Positions 48,883-57,231 of a DNA stretch of 64,000 nt are shown piece by piece. The notes below the pieces were generated by a model. It did not search any database and was not told the origin of the DNA. It saw only the letters and a list, made by a program, of their open reading frames with translations. Location: assembly GCF_036825535.1 (NCBI RefSeq), contig NZ_CP098812.1, positions 992,001 to 1,056,000 of the forward strand, written 5' to 3'. The stretch's first letter is position 1, and every line of letters starts with the position of its first letter. Origin of the DNA: Parasalinivibrio latis. Lineage in GTDB: Bacteria > Pseudomonadota > Gammaproteobacteria > Enterobacterales > Vibrionaceae. Position numbers and translations under genes: made by a program.

Positions 48883-49906
48883 AACCCAGCACCTCTACGT
48901 TAACCTGATGTTCTTTTATAAATGCGATGGCCTGTTCCGTTGCTTCTTGCGGACCGAAAATCTCTGCCAGCAGTAAACCGAATTTCACGCCGCCGGCATA
49001 GTCCATATCGGCACTTAAGATGCTGATGTCTATGTTGAATTTGCGCGAAATTTCACTGATAACCGGAGCATCCACTGTCGTGCCGGTAAATTCCAGCCTA
49101 ACCAGCGGGTAACTGTTTTCAGTGCGCTTGGCCTGCAGGCGAAGCTCGTAATCTTCGGGAATGGTCAGGTTCAGGGTCGAGCGGATAAAGTTGCGTGCCA
49201 GGGCCGTTTTGGGATGGGCAAAAATTTCGCCAACTGGGCCCTTTTCCACCAGCTCACCGCCACTGATGATGGCAACCTCGTGGCAGATGGTTTTCACCAC
49301 ATCCATTTCGTGGGTGATGATAAGGATGGTTAGCCCCAGCTTACGGTTAATGGTCTGCAGCAGATCCAGGATGGAGTGGGTGGTTGCCGGATCCAGCGCA
49401 CTGGTGGCCTCGTCGCACAACAGTACTTTTGGGTCGCAGGCCAACGCCCGGGCAATGGCAACACGCTGCTTTTGCCCGCCACTGAGGTTGGAGGGGTAGC
49501 TGGCATGTTTGTCTGTGAGGCCTACCAGATCCAGCAGTTCGGTCACTTTGGCATTGATTTGGTTTTTGTCGGCACCGGCCAGCTCCAGGGGAAGTGCCAC
49601 GTTTTCAAATACCGTGCGGCTTGAGAGCAGGTTGAAGTGCTGGAAAATCATGCCAATGTTTCGGCGCGCCTTGGTGAGGCCGGAAGAAGAAAGGGAGGTG
49701 AGTTCAACGCCACCGACGGTGACTGAGCCGGACGAAGGCTTCTCCAACAGGTTTACCACCCGGATAAGGGTACTCTTTCCGGCTCCGGATGCGCCGATAA
49801 CCCCGAAAATAGTTCCTTTGTCCACGGAAAGGTTCACGTCTTTGAGGGCGTGAATTTCCCGGTTGCCCTGTTTGAACACTTTGTTGACGCTACTTAATTC
49901 GATCAT
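48872..49906 (-). CDS. metN: Methionine ABC transporter ATP-binding protein MetN
   Basis: Cytoplasmic ATPase of the methionine importer, 344 residues. Walker A GASGAGKSTLI, Q-loop MIFQHFNLL, signature LSGGQKQRVAIARAL, Walker B VLLCDEATSALD and switch ITHEMD are intact. The C-terminal ACT-like NIL domain (~265-344; IDISILSADMDYAGGVKFGLLLAEIFG) is the regulatory site where intracellular methionine inhibits transport. It is the first gene of metNIQ, with a met-box array 136 bp upstream. Confidence 0.96.
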   Translation of the reverse strand: MIELSSVNKVFKQGNREIHALKDVNLSVDKGTIFGVIGASGAGKSTLIRVVNLLEKPSSGSVTVGGVELTSLSSSGLTKARRNIGMIFQHFNLLSSRTVFENVALPLELAGADKNQINAKVTELLDLVGLTDKHASYPSNLSGGQKQRVAIARALACDPKVLLCDEATSALDPATTHSILDLLQTINRKLGLTILIITHEMDVVKTICHEVAIISGGELVEKGPVGEIFAHPKTALARNFIRSTLNLTIPEDYELRLQAKRTENSYPLVRLEFTGTTVDAPVISEISRKFNIDISILSADMDYAGGVKFGLLLAEIFGPQEATEQAIAFIKEHQVNVEVLGYVA

Positions 49907-50041
49907 CGAACTTCCTTAATCGACAAAATACAAGAATTAAATGTTGCTTAATTGTTATTGTTTGGTCTTTATGATTGCTTATTTGTGTTTGATGCTGAAT
50001 TTGATGCTATTTGCTTCACACTTTTAAGTCAATAGATATTT

Positions 50042-50065
50042 TTACGTCCGGACGTCTAAATGGCT
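50042..50065 (-). promoter_or_regulatory. MetJ operator ahead of metNIQ
   Basis: In-phase 8-mers TTACGTCC, GGACGTCT and AAATGGCT; the central one differs from the met-box consensus AGACGTCT at one base, and a weak fourth (AAATGATG) follows. Placement upstream of metN fits the known MetJ regulon. It also lies 266 bp upstream of the divergent dctP start. Confidence 0.78.
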
Positions 50066-50111
50066 AAATGATGGGTTTTATGCGTGTTGATGTATTTGGC
50101 AGGATAAAAAC

Positions 50112-50129
50112 ACGTAGTAGTTACTACGT
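50112..50129. promoter_or_regulatory. Perfect palindrome, candidate operator for the TRAP operon
   Basis: ACGTAGTA-GT-TACTACGT is an 8+2+8 perfect dyad in the 424-bp gap between metN and dctP. Its symmetry and size suit a dimeric repressor such as a GntR-type protein. The regulator is not in the window. Confidence 0.4.
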
Positions 50130-50157
50130 ATAAATACAGGTAAAAAAGGGTGGATAA

Positions 50158-50202
50158 CCCGGTGTTGCGATTGAATTTTGACTCACTTCAAACAACACCG
50201 GG
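50158..50202 (+). other. Inverted repeat in the dctP leader
   Basis: Ten-bp perfect arms, CCCGGTGTTG (50158-50167) and CAACACCGGG (50193-50202), around a 25-base centre. The structure could form in the leader of the TRAP transcript about 130 bases before dctP, or be an extended operator. No T-run follows, so it is not an intrinsic terminator. Confidence 0.4.
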
Positions 50203-50330
50203 TGAACAGTACAAAGGCTGGGCAAAATGTATAAAGTGTTGTTACAGCTTGTTAACATTTGGCTGTCTAATTAAAAATCCAAACGTGAAAGCACACAACA
50301 GAAATAACCGCAAAACACAAGGAGCGCGCG

Positions 50331-51413
50331 ATGCGTATCAAGGACATGCTGAAGACTGTCGCAGCTACAGCGACAGTCGCCATTGCGATGATGCTGCCAT
50401 TTACTGCCAGCGCAGCGGCAGAACATAACTGGAAAATGGTTACCACCTGGCCAAAAAACTTCCCTGGGCTGGGAACGGGTGCCAATAACCTTGCTGACCT
50501 GATTGGCAAGATGAGTAACGGCCGTATTCAGGTAAAAGTATACGGTGCCAATGAGCTTGTCGGTGCACTGGAAGTGTTTGATGCAGTATCACGAGGTACT
50601 GCTGAAATGGGTCATGGTGCCGGTTACTACTGGAAAGGAAAGGTGCCTGCGGGTCAGTTTTTTGCAGCGGTACCCTTTGGCCTGACAGCCCAGGAAATGA
50701 ACGGCTGGATATACAGTGGCGGCGGACTGGCACTTTGGGAAGAGGCTTATGAACCTTTCGGCATTATCCCAATGCCTGCCGGTAACACCGGTGTCCAGAT
50801 GGGTGGTTGGTTCAACAAGGAAATTAACTCTCTCGATGACCTGAAAGGCCTGAAGATGCGTATTCCTGGCCTTGGTGGTGAAGTACTCAAGCGTGCCGGG
50901 GGCACACCGGTGCTGCTGCCAGGTGGTGAAATCTTCCAGGCGCTGCAGTCAGGCTCTATCGATGCCACTGAATGGGTAGGTCCATACAACGATATGGCAT
51001 TCGGCCTGCATAAAGCTGCCAAGTTTTACTACTACCCTGGCTGGCACGAGCCGGGTACAACGCTGGAAGCCCTGATCAACAAAAAAGCGTTCGATAAGCT
51101 CCCAGCCGATCTCCAGGCTATTGTCCTGGCGGCTACCAAGGTAGCTAACGCGGAAATGCTGGCAGAGTACACTGCGCGCAACAATGCTGCACTGGAAACC
51201 CTGGTGAACAAGCATAAGGTGCAGCTCAAGTCATACCCGCCTGAAGTACTGGCTCAGTTGAAAGCTCTGGCAGATGAGGTTGTGGCGGAAGAAGCGAAGG
51301 GCGATGCAATGAGCAAGAAAGTTTATGACTCTTACATTGCATTCCGTGAGCAGGCAACCAACTGGCATGAAGTGTCTGAGCAAGCCATGCTGAATGCTCG
51401 CAACCCGCAATAA
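50331..51413 (+). CDS. dctP: TRAP transporter substrate-binding protein DctP
   Basis: Periplasmic receptor of a tripartite ATP-independent (TRAP) importer, 360 residues with a signal peptide ending near ASA-AAEHN and AAGGAG ahead of the ATG. WKMVTTWPKNFPGLGTGANNLADLI, AVSRGTAEMGHGAGYYW, KGLKMRIPGLGGEVLKRAGGTPVLLPGGEIFQALQSGSIDATEWVGPYND and YYYPGWHEPGTTLEALIN match the TakP-like subgroup that binds 2-oxo- and other carboxylic acids, with the carboxylate-clamping Arg in KMRIPG. Ligand therefore probably an organic anion, possibly with a cation. It is the first gene of dctPQM; a hairpin after it may raise its level over the permease genes. Confidence 0.9.
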   Translation: MRIKDMLKTVAATATVAIAMMLPFTASAAAEHNWKMVTTWPKNFPGLGTGANNLADLIGKMSNGRIQVKVYGANELVGALEVFDAVSRGTAEMGHGAGYYWKGKVPAGQFFAAVPFGLTAQEMNGWIYSGGGLALWEEAYEPFGIIPMPAGNTGVQMGGWFNKEINSLDDLKGLKMRIPGLGGEVLKRAGGTPVLLPGGEIFQALQSGSIDATEWVGPYNDMAFGLHKAAKFYYYPGWHEPGTTLEALINKKAFDKLPADLQAIVLAATKVANAEMLAEYTARNNAALETLVNKHKVQLKSYPPEVLAQLKALADEVVAEEAKGDAMSKKVYDSYIAFREQATNWHEVSEQAMLNARNPQ

Positions 51414-51435
51414 TTTTATGTAAAGCAATAAAATT

Positions 51436-51455
51436 GGGCGGGTTTTTACCCGCCC
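51436..51455 (+). terminator. Intercistronic hairpin between dctP and dctQ
   Basis: Perfect 8-bp stem GGGCGGGT/ACCCGCCC (51436-51443 with 51448-51455), TTTT loop, followed only by TTTCGCC. A leaky terminator or 3'-stabilising hairpin that would favour dctP over dctQM. Confidence 0.6.
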
Positions 51456-51484
51456 TTTCGCCTTATTTGTCTGGGCTTCGTTGT

Positions 51485-52051
51485 ATGAATCAAACATCTT
51501 CTCCACTACTGGGCTTTGCCAAAGCCATCAACAGTTTCAGCGACTGGACCGGCAGAATAGTCTCCTGGGCTGTCCTCGCTATTGTCGTTATCACTTTTGT
51601 CATTGTGGTAATGCGCTATGTCTTCAATACCGGTTCTGTGTTTATGCAGGAGCTGGTGGTTTACTTCCACGCCTACGTCATCATGCTCGGTGCCGCTTAT
51701 GCATTGCTCAAAGGCGCCCATGTCAGGGTAGATATTTTTTACCGCCCCAAATCTTCCGTGCACAAAGCCTGGGTGGATCTGCTGGGTACCCTTTTCCTGC
51801 TGTTGCCAACCTGCCTGTTTATTATCTACATTGGCTGGGAATATGTAGCGGCTTCCTGGCGCATTATGGAAGGCTCGCAGGAAGCGGGCGGGGTTGATTT
51901 TCGCTACCTGTTTAAATCTTCCATCATCATTATGCCTGTGATGGTGATCCTTCAGGGGCTGGCAGAAGCAGCCAAATCCCTGTTGGTCATTGGCGGGCAT
52001 GAAGATCTGGTCAAAGCTGTCGATCAACATGAAGAGGAGCACGGACTATGA
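51485..52051 (+). CDS. dctQ: TRAP transporter small permease DctQ
   Basis: Four-span membrane subunit of 188 residues. The ATG at 51485 is the only one in frame and lacks a clear ribosome site, so a nearby alternative start is possible. VVITFVIVVMRYVFNTGSVFMQELVVYFHAYVIMLGAAYALLKGAHVRVDIFY is the conserved core of DctQ proteins. DctQ holds the large permease together and docks the loaded DctP. Its stop overlaps the dctM start by four bases. Confidence 0.9.
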   Translation: MNQTSSPLLGFAKAINSFSDWTGRIVSWAVLAIVVITFVIVVMRYVFNTGSVFMQELVVYFHAYVIMLGAAYALLKGAHVRVDIFYRPKSSVHKAWVDLLGTLFLLLPTCLFIIYIGWEYVAASWRIMEGSQEAGGVDFRYLFKSSIIIMPVMVILQGLAEAAKSLLVIGGHEDLVKAVDQHEEEHGL

Positions 52052-53427
52052 TTGAGATGCTTCCCCTTCTGCTGTTTATTTTCGTGTTCATCATCCTGCT
52101 TATCGGATACCCGGTAGCCTTTTCGCTGGCAGGTGCCGGGTTGATGTTTGCCGGAATTGGTTACTTCACGGGAACCTTTGATACCGTTTTCCTTGAGGCC
52201 ATTCCCAACCGGATTCAGGGCATTCTCTCCAATGAACTGCTCATCGCCATCCCCCTGTTTGTATTTATGGGGGTCATGCTCGAAAAGTCCAAAATCGCGG
52301 AAGAGCTGCTTGATACGATGGGGCAGGTGTTTGGCGGGTTGGCCGGGGGGCTTGGCCTGTCGGTCACCATTGTTGGGATGTTGCTGGCTGCCAGTACCGG
52401 GATCGTCGGTGCGACGGTGGTAACCATGGGGCTGTTGTCCCTCCCGACCATGATGAAGCGGGGTTACTCACCGGAGATCGCTACCGGTACTATCTGTGCA
52501 TCGGGTACGCTCGGGCAAATTATTCCGCCGTCTATCGTGTTGGTGTTGCTGGGGGATGTGATTTCCTCAGCTTACCAGCAATCCCAGCTTGACCAGGGCA
52601 TCTTTGCACCTGAGAGCGTCACTGTTGGCGACCTGTTCCTTGGGGCTTTGATTCCGGGGTTGTTGCTGGTCGCACTTTATGCCGCGTACATCATGGTTGT
52701 TGCTGTTTTCAAGCCACAGAGTGTACCGCCTATCCCGGCTGAAGAGCGCAAGGTGAGCAAAGAGCTTTGGATTCAGGTAGCAACGGTTTTGATTCCGCCA
52801 ATCGTGCTGATTGTACTGGTCCTTGGTTCGATCCTGGCGGGTATCGCAACGCCGACAGAAGCAGCATCAGTAGGATCAGTTGGCGCGGTGATCCTGGCAG
52901 CCGCCAAACGCACCTTTAACCTCACTATTCTTCGCGAAGTAATGCGTACTACCACGGAAGTGACCGCCATGGTCTTTATGATCCTGATAGGTGCGTCGGT
53001 CTTCTCGCTGGTGTTCCGGGGGTTTGGCGGGGACGACCTGGTTCGTGACTTCCTGATGGGGCTGCCGGGCGGCGTGTTCGGTGCAGTGCTGCTGGTGATG
53101 GTGGTGATGTTCCTGCTCGGGTTCTTCCTCGACTTTATCGAAATTACCTTTGTGGTGATTCCGATAGTTGCCCCAATCCTGCTGTCGATGGATCTTGACC
53201 CGATCTGGCTCGGCATCATGATAGCCCTGAACCTGCAGACTTCGTTCCTGACCCCTCCGTTCGGGTTTTCGTTGTTCTACCTCAGGGGCGTAGCACCTGA
53301 CAGTATCTCGACACCGCAGATCTACCGAGGTGTTATCCCGTTTATCGCGATCCAGCTGCTGGTCATTGGCCTTTTGGCCTACTGGCCGGAAATGGCAACC
53401 TGGCTGCCGACGGTGGTTTATGGGTGA
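52048..53427 (+). CDS. dctM: TRAP transporter large permease DctM
   Basis: Sodium-driven transporter subunit, 459 residues with about 12 spans, of the elevator-type DctM family. VAFSLAGAGLMFAGIG, NELLIAIPLFVFMGVMLEKSKIAEELLDTMGQVFGGLAGGLGLSV, TICASGTLGQIIPPSIVLVLLGD and the C-terminal LQTSFLTPPFGFSLFYLRGVAP are family motifs. It forms the TRAP system with the two upstream genes. The substrate is an organic acid by analogy with TakP-like binding proteins. A terminator follows. Confidence 0.93.
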   Translation: MIEMLPLLLFIFVFIILLIGYPVAFSLAGAGLMFAGIGYFTGTFDTVFLEAIPNRIQGILSNELLIAIPLFVFMGVMLEKSKIAEELLDTMGQVFGGLAGGLGLSVTIVGMLLAASTGIVGATVVTMGLLSLPTMMKRGYSPEIATGTICASGTLGQIIPPSIVLVLLGDVISSAYQQSQLDQGIFAPESVTVGDLFLGALIPGLLLVALYAAYIMVVAVFKPQSVPPIPAEERKVSKELWIQVATVLIPPIVLIVLVLGSILAGIATPTEAASVGSVGAVILAAAKRTFNLTILREVMRTTTEVTAMVFMILIGASVFSLVFRGFGGDDLVRDFLMGLPGGVFGAVLLVMVVMFLLGFFLDFIEITFVVIPIVAPILLSMDLDPIWLGIMIALNLQTSFLTPPFGFSLFYLRGVAPDSISTPQIYRGVIPFIAIQLLVIGLLAYWPEMATWLPTVVYG

Positions 53428-53456
53428 GGCAGTTGCGGAAAGCTCGTAATCGTTAG

Positions 53457-53484
53457 ATGCGGAGTGAGAGCTCCGCATTTTCTT
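53457..53484 (+). terminator. Terminator of the TRAP operon
   Basis: Perfect 8-bp stem ATGCGGAG/CTCCGCAT (53457-53464 with 53471-53478), 6-nt loop, then TTTCTTTG. Confidence 0.82.
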
Positions 53485-53538
53485 TGTGAGTTGCTTTGAA
53501 CACGATCTGGGCTGATCTCTCTGGCAGGAAAGCTAGTT

Positions 53539-53930
53539 TTATTTGTGACTGCTAATATATTGACCGTAGAGAATATCGGCGAAGTCGGTTTCATCAAGCT
53601 TACCCAATACCAAGTCTCTCACGGCGTCAGCCAGCATGTCATTGTCATGGGTCAGTTCAAAATCATTCAGAGAAAGGTATTCTAGCGCTACTGCAAGCCC
53701 AGTTCTTTTGTTGGCATCAGGCAAAGCATGGGCAACAGCTATGCTCGAGGTATATTTTGCCGCGATTTCAAAACATCATCCAAGCCTTGTTAAGCGATAG
53801 CGTTATCTATTCGCCCCAACGCTCCTTGAAGCTTTGGAATATCAACAGTCCCTTTCATTCCCGGTTCTGTCTTCAGGATGAACGCATTAATCTCTATGAC
53901 ACGCTCAAATGGAAAACAGATAAGGTTCAT
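53539..53930 (-). pseudogene. doc: Doc/Fic-type toxin gene, broken by a stop and a frameshift
   Basis: Read from ATG 53930, which overlaps the antitoxin stop, the frame gives 46 residues (ending LQGALGRIDNAIA) and then a TAA at 53792-53790 where death-on-curing proteins have Tyr. A few codons later, in the T-run at 53773-53770, one base is missing. Beyond it the other frame continues with FEIAAKYTSSIAVAHALPDANKRTGLAVALEYLSL and runs to 53539. HALPDANKRTG is the Fic/Doc active-site motif, which in Doc phosphorylates EF-Tu. Repairing both lesions would give about 130 residues, normal for Doc. The toxin is therefore almost surely inactive. Confidence 0.8.
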
Positions 53931-54100
53931 TACATATCTGCCAATTTTTTAAAGGTTTTTTGATGAGTTCTCATCGCCAATTTTGTCTCTGATTTAACAA
54001 TCTGGCGACCGGAGTCTCCTGTCAGATCTAACTGCTTTGTCGCTTTTATTTTAGGTCTTTCGACTGAAGGGACACCATATGCTTCAACTTTTGCGTTCAT
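53930..54100 (-). CDS. Predicted antitoxin of the broken Doc module
   Basis: A 56-residue ORF starting at ATG 54100 and ending in TAA overlapping the doc ATG (TAATG), the compact layout of type II toxin-antitoxin pairs with antitoxin first. The product is basic and polar (KVEAYGVPSVERPKIKATKQ at the start, QIVKSETKLAMRTHQKTFKKL toward the end). It is not the classic Phd/YefM fold by eye; assignment as antitoxin comes from order, size and overlap. The frame is intact although the toxin is dead. The flanking 54101-54204 stretch shows no cassette-type recombination site that I can recognise. Confidence 0.55.
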   Translation of the reverse strand: MNAKVEAYGVPSVERPKIKATKQLDLTGDSGRQIVKSETKLAMRTHQKTFKKLADM

Positions 54101-54204
54101 AAATTTCTTCGATCACAGCCACAACTTTATTATAACGGGTTGTTCTGAATAAGATATAAACCCTTAGTGGAGATTTATTGACAGCCCAGGCAATGTTCGT
54201 TTAT

Positions 54205-54828
54205 TTAGCCCGCCGCCAGCCATACCCCAACGCCCATCATCAGGGAGCCGGCTATCCGGTTCAGTAGTTGTACATTCCCGCGCTGTTGCAGGAATTTGCG
54301 CAGTGTCCGGCCGCCGCTTGCGTAGAGGATAAGGCAAAGGAACTCGGTGAGCAGGATAATTGTCACCAGCACAGCCAGCTGTGGTGGCATGGAATAGGTG
54401 GTGTTGATAAACGGTGGGAGCAGGGAAATCATAAATGCCCAGCCTTTCGGATTGGCAATGGCTGTAACAAACCCCTGCATCGCCAGCGCGCCGGGTGCCG
54501 TGTCGATTTCATCATCGAGGTTGTCCGGGATAGCCAGCTTGCCCCTTGAGCGCCACATCTGTATACCCAGCCAGAACAGGTAGCCGCCTCCGGCATACTT
54601 CAGGAACAGAAACAGCTCCGGGTAGTTCAGCATAATGGCTGCAACACCAATGACGGCAGATATCGCCACCAGCCCGACACCAATTAATTCCCCCCACATC
54701 ATGGGCAGGCTCCGGCGTACGCCGATGGTCATGCCGAGCGTCATGGAAAGGGTCATGCACATTCCGGGGGTCACGGAAACAAAGAAAAAGGTCGGGATAA
54801 ATACCGCCAGTACAGCAAGGTCCAACAT
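54205..54828 (-). CDS. LysE/RhtB-family amino-acid exporter
   Basis: Third LysE-superfamily exporter of the window, 207 residues, about six spans. FFFVSVTPGMCMTLSMTLGMTIGVRRSLP is the N-terminal motif region, with PGM replacing the common PGP. AMQGFVTAIANPKGWAFMISLLPPF carries the NPK motif. It is more distant from the other two than they are from each other. Cargo unknown. Monocistronic, between the dead toxin module and pta. Confidence 0.87.
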   Translation of the reverse strand: MLDLAVLAVFIPTFFFVSVTPGMCMTLSMTLGMTIGVRRSLPMMWGELIGVGLVAISAVIGVAAIMLNYPELFLFLKYAGGGYLFWLGIQMWRSRGKLAIPDNLDDEIDTAPGALAMQGFVTAIANPKGWAFMISLLPPFINTTYSMPPQLAVLVTIILLTEFLCLILYASGGRTLRKFLQQRGNVQLLNRIAGSLMMGVGVWLAAG

Positions 54829-54922
54829 TTTGCGATCTACTCAACTATCCGGTTGTTGAAGGGAGCATTTCAGGATTAATGAGATTGGGTGCTGAGTCAA
54901 CTAATTCCAAGGCGGGACAGAA

Positions 54923-54956
54923 ACAAAAAAAAGCCCCCAACCGAAGTTGAGGGCTT
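54923..54956 (-). terminator. Terminator of ackA-pta with UUCG-type loop
   Basis: On the minus strand AAGCCCTCAAC-TTCG-GTTGGGGGCTT (one mispaired position) is followed by eight T. The stable tetraloop and T-run make a strong intrinsic terminator just after the pta stop. Confidence 0.88.
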
Positions 54957-54979
54957 CCAATCCTAACCGAAGCTAAAAC

Positions 54980-57142
54980 TTAGGCTTGAGCCGCTTTTGC
55001 GTCTTCAGCTTGTTTAGCCTGGATAGCTGTCAGGGCAACGGTGTAGACGATATCGTCAACCAGTGCGCCACGAGACAGGTCGTTTACAGGCTTGCGCATA
55101 CCTTGCAGCATTGGACCGATAGATACCAGGTCTGCAGAACGCTGTACCGCCTTGTAAGTGGTGTTACCGGTGTTCAGGTCTGGGAACACGAATACAGTGG
55201 CCTTACCGGCTACTGGTGAGTTCGGTGCCTTGGACTTGGCCACGTTTTCCATGATCGCTGCGTCGTACTGCAGAGGACCGTCGATCATCAGGTCAGGACG
55301 TTTTTCCTGAGCGATGCGGGTCGCTTCACGTACTTTGTCTACGTCTGCACCCTGACCGGAAGTACCGGTAGAGTAAGAGATCATTGCAACGCGTGGCTCA
55401 ACGCCGAACGCTTTGGCAGAATCTGCAGACTGGATAGCGATTTCAGCCAGTTGCTCAGCAGTTGGATCCGGGTTGATCGCACAGTCACCATAAACCAGAA
55501 CCTGGTCAGGCAGCAGCATGAAGAACACAGAAGACACCAGAGATGAACCCGGTGCAGTCTTGATCAGCTGAAGCGGTGGGCGGATGGTGTTGGCAGTGGT
55601 GTGAACCGCGCCAGATACCAGACCGTGAACTTCGTCTTGCTCGAGCATCATGGTACCCAGTACCACGTTGTCTTCGAGTTGCTCACGGGCAACAACTTCA
55701 GTCATGCCCTTGTTCTTACGCAGCTCAACCAGACGTGCAACGTACTGCTCGCGAACCACTTCAGGGTCAACGATCTGGATGCCTTCACCCAGAGATACGC
55801 CTTGCTGTTCAGCAACACGCTTGATTTCTGCAGGGTTACCCAGCAGCACACATTCCGCAATCTTGCGCTCAGCACAGATAGCAGCAGCCTTGATGGTACG
55901 TGGCTCATCACCTTCTGGCAGAACGATACGCTTGTCAGCGCGGCGGGCCAGGTCAGTCAGCTGGTAACGGAAGGCAGGAGGGCTCAGGCGACGCTCACGG
56001 GTAGCGCCTTCAGTCAGGGACTCAATCCAGTTACCGTCGATATGGGCGGCAACGTGGTCAGCAACAAACTCGACACGCTCTTTATCGTCTGCAGGTACTT
56101 CCAGAGTGAAGCTTTGCAGGTTCAGAGATGTCTGCCAGGTGTTACCAGAGGTGGTAAATACTGGCAGGCCGGTTTCGAATGCGCGCTTGCACAGGTCTTT
56201 CAGCTGTGCAGGGATGCTGTAGCCGCCGGTCAGCAGCAGGGCACCGATTTCAACACCGTTCATGGCTGCCAGACATGCCGCAACGATAACGTCAGGGCGG
56301 TCAGCAGAAGTCACCAGCAGTGAGCCAGGCTTGAAGTGTTCAACCATGTTAGGGATAGAGCGGGCACAGAAAGTGATGCTCTTGATACGACGGGTGTGCA
56401 GTTCACCTTCGTTGATGATTTCAGCGTCCAGGTGAGATGCCAGGTCGCTTGCACGGGTCGCAATCAGGTCGATTTTCCAAGGCGCTACACCCAGTACGCG
56501 TACTGGGCTGGCGTTGAAGATTTGCATCACTTCAACAGAGTTCTTTTGCGCCAGGTTTGCATCATCAAAGATGTCTGACAGGTCTGGGCGGGTACGGCCA
56601 GACTCATCAACAGGTGCGTTCAGCTTGTTGATGATAACGCCAGAGATATTGCTGTTCTTACGGCCACCGTAGTTAGATGCCGCCAGGTCAATACGCTCTT
56701 TCAGCTGGGCTGGGTTGTCAGTGCCTGGAGTAGCAACAAACACGATTTCTGCGTCCAGTGCTTTTGCCACTTCGTAGTTAACGGTGTGTGCAAACTGGTG
56801 TACGCGGGTAGGAACCAGACCTTCAATCAGGGTCACTTCAGCGTCAGACACTGAGTCTTTGAAGCGCGCGATGATGTCTTCCAACAGGACGTCCATCTGC
56901 TCGCTGCGGATGAACTCTTCCGCACGGGCCATGCTGATTGGTTCTGCAACCTGCATGTCGCTGTTAGCGCGGATGATTGTGGTAGTCAGGTCAGGCTGTT
57001 CGCCACCCTGGCGTGGTTGAGCAATCGGCTTGAAGAAAGAAACGCGAAGCCCTTTTTGTTCCATCGAACGCAGCACGCCCAGACTAACGCTAGTCAGGCC
57101 CACGCCGGCGCCGGTTGGAATCAGCATAATGGTACGGGACAC
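54980..57142 (-). CDS. pta: Phosphate acetyltransferase, long form
   Basis: Interconverts acetyl-CoA and acetyl phosphate in the cytoplasm, the first step of acetate overflow. It is the 720-residue three-domain form: an N-terminal P-loop-like domain with LIPTGAGVGLTSVSLG, a DRTGG regulatory domain (~220-330) and the catalytic PTA_PTB domain (~390-715) with KRIVLPEGDEPRTIKAAAICAERK, DCAINPDPTAEQLAEIAIQSADSA and SYSTGTSGQGADVDKVREATR. Downstream partner of ackA, 89 bp after it, with two hairpins between. Confidence 0.97.
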   Translation of the reverse strand: MSRTIMLIPTGAGVGLTSVSLGVLRSMEQKGLRVSFFKPIAQPRQGGEQPDLTTTIIRANSDMQVAEPISMARAEEFIRSEQMDVLLEDIIARFKDSVSDAEVTLIEGLVPTRVHQFAHTVNYEVAKALDAEIVFVATPGTDNPAQLKERIDLAASNYGGRKNSNISGVIINKLNAPVDESGRTRPDLSDIFDDANLAQKNSVEVMQIFNASPVRVLGVAPWKIDLIATRASDLASHLDAEIINEGELHTRRIKSITFCARSIPNMVEHFKPGSLLVTSADRPDVIVAACLAAMNGVEIGALLLTGGYSIPAQLKDLCKRAFETGLPVFTTSGNTWQTSLNLQSFTLEVPADDKERVEFVADHVAAHIDGNWIESLTEGATRERRLSPPAFRYQLTDLARRADKRIVLPEGDEPRTIKAAAICAERKIAECVLLGNPAEIKRVAEQQGVSLGEGIQIVDPEVVREQYVARLVELRKNKGMTEVVAREQLEDNVVLGTMMLEQDEVHGLVSGAVHTTANTIRPPLQLIKTAPGSSLVSSVFFMLLPDQVLVYGDCAINPDPTAEQLAEIAIQSADSAKAFGVEPRVAMISYSTGTSGQGADVDKVREATRIAQEKRPDLMIDGPLQYDAAIMENVAKSKAPNSPVAGKATVFVFPDLNTGNTTYKAVQRSADLVSIGPMLQGMRKPVNDLSRGALVDDIVYTVALTAIQAKQAEDAKAAQA

Positions 57143-57171
57143 GGTGATTACCTCTTTGTTCTAAAACAAAG

Positions 57172-57224
57172 CACTGGCAGGGTTCTGCCAGTGTAGATAA
57201 GTAAAGCCGGCTTTACGCCGGCTT
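57172..57224 (-). other. Two hairpins in the ackA-pta intergenic
   Basis: Perfect stems CACTGGCAG/CTGCCAGTG (57172-57180 with 57185-57193) and AAGCCGGC/GCCGGCTT (57204-57211 with 57217-57224) stand in tandem between ackA and pta. Neither is followed by a long T-run on the minus strand. They may tune relative mRNA stability of the two genes or act as a leaky attenuator. Confidence 0.55.
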
Positions 57225-57231
57225 TTAAGAA

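Noticed and set aside
53930..54204. Integron cassette carrying the toxin-antitoxin pair
   Set aside because: No attC-like paired core sites could be found on either side, and no integrase is in the window.
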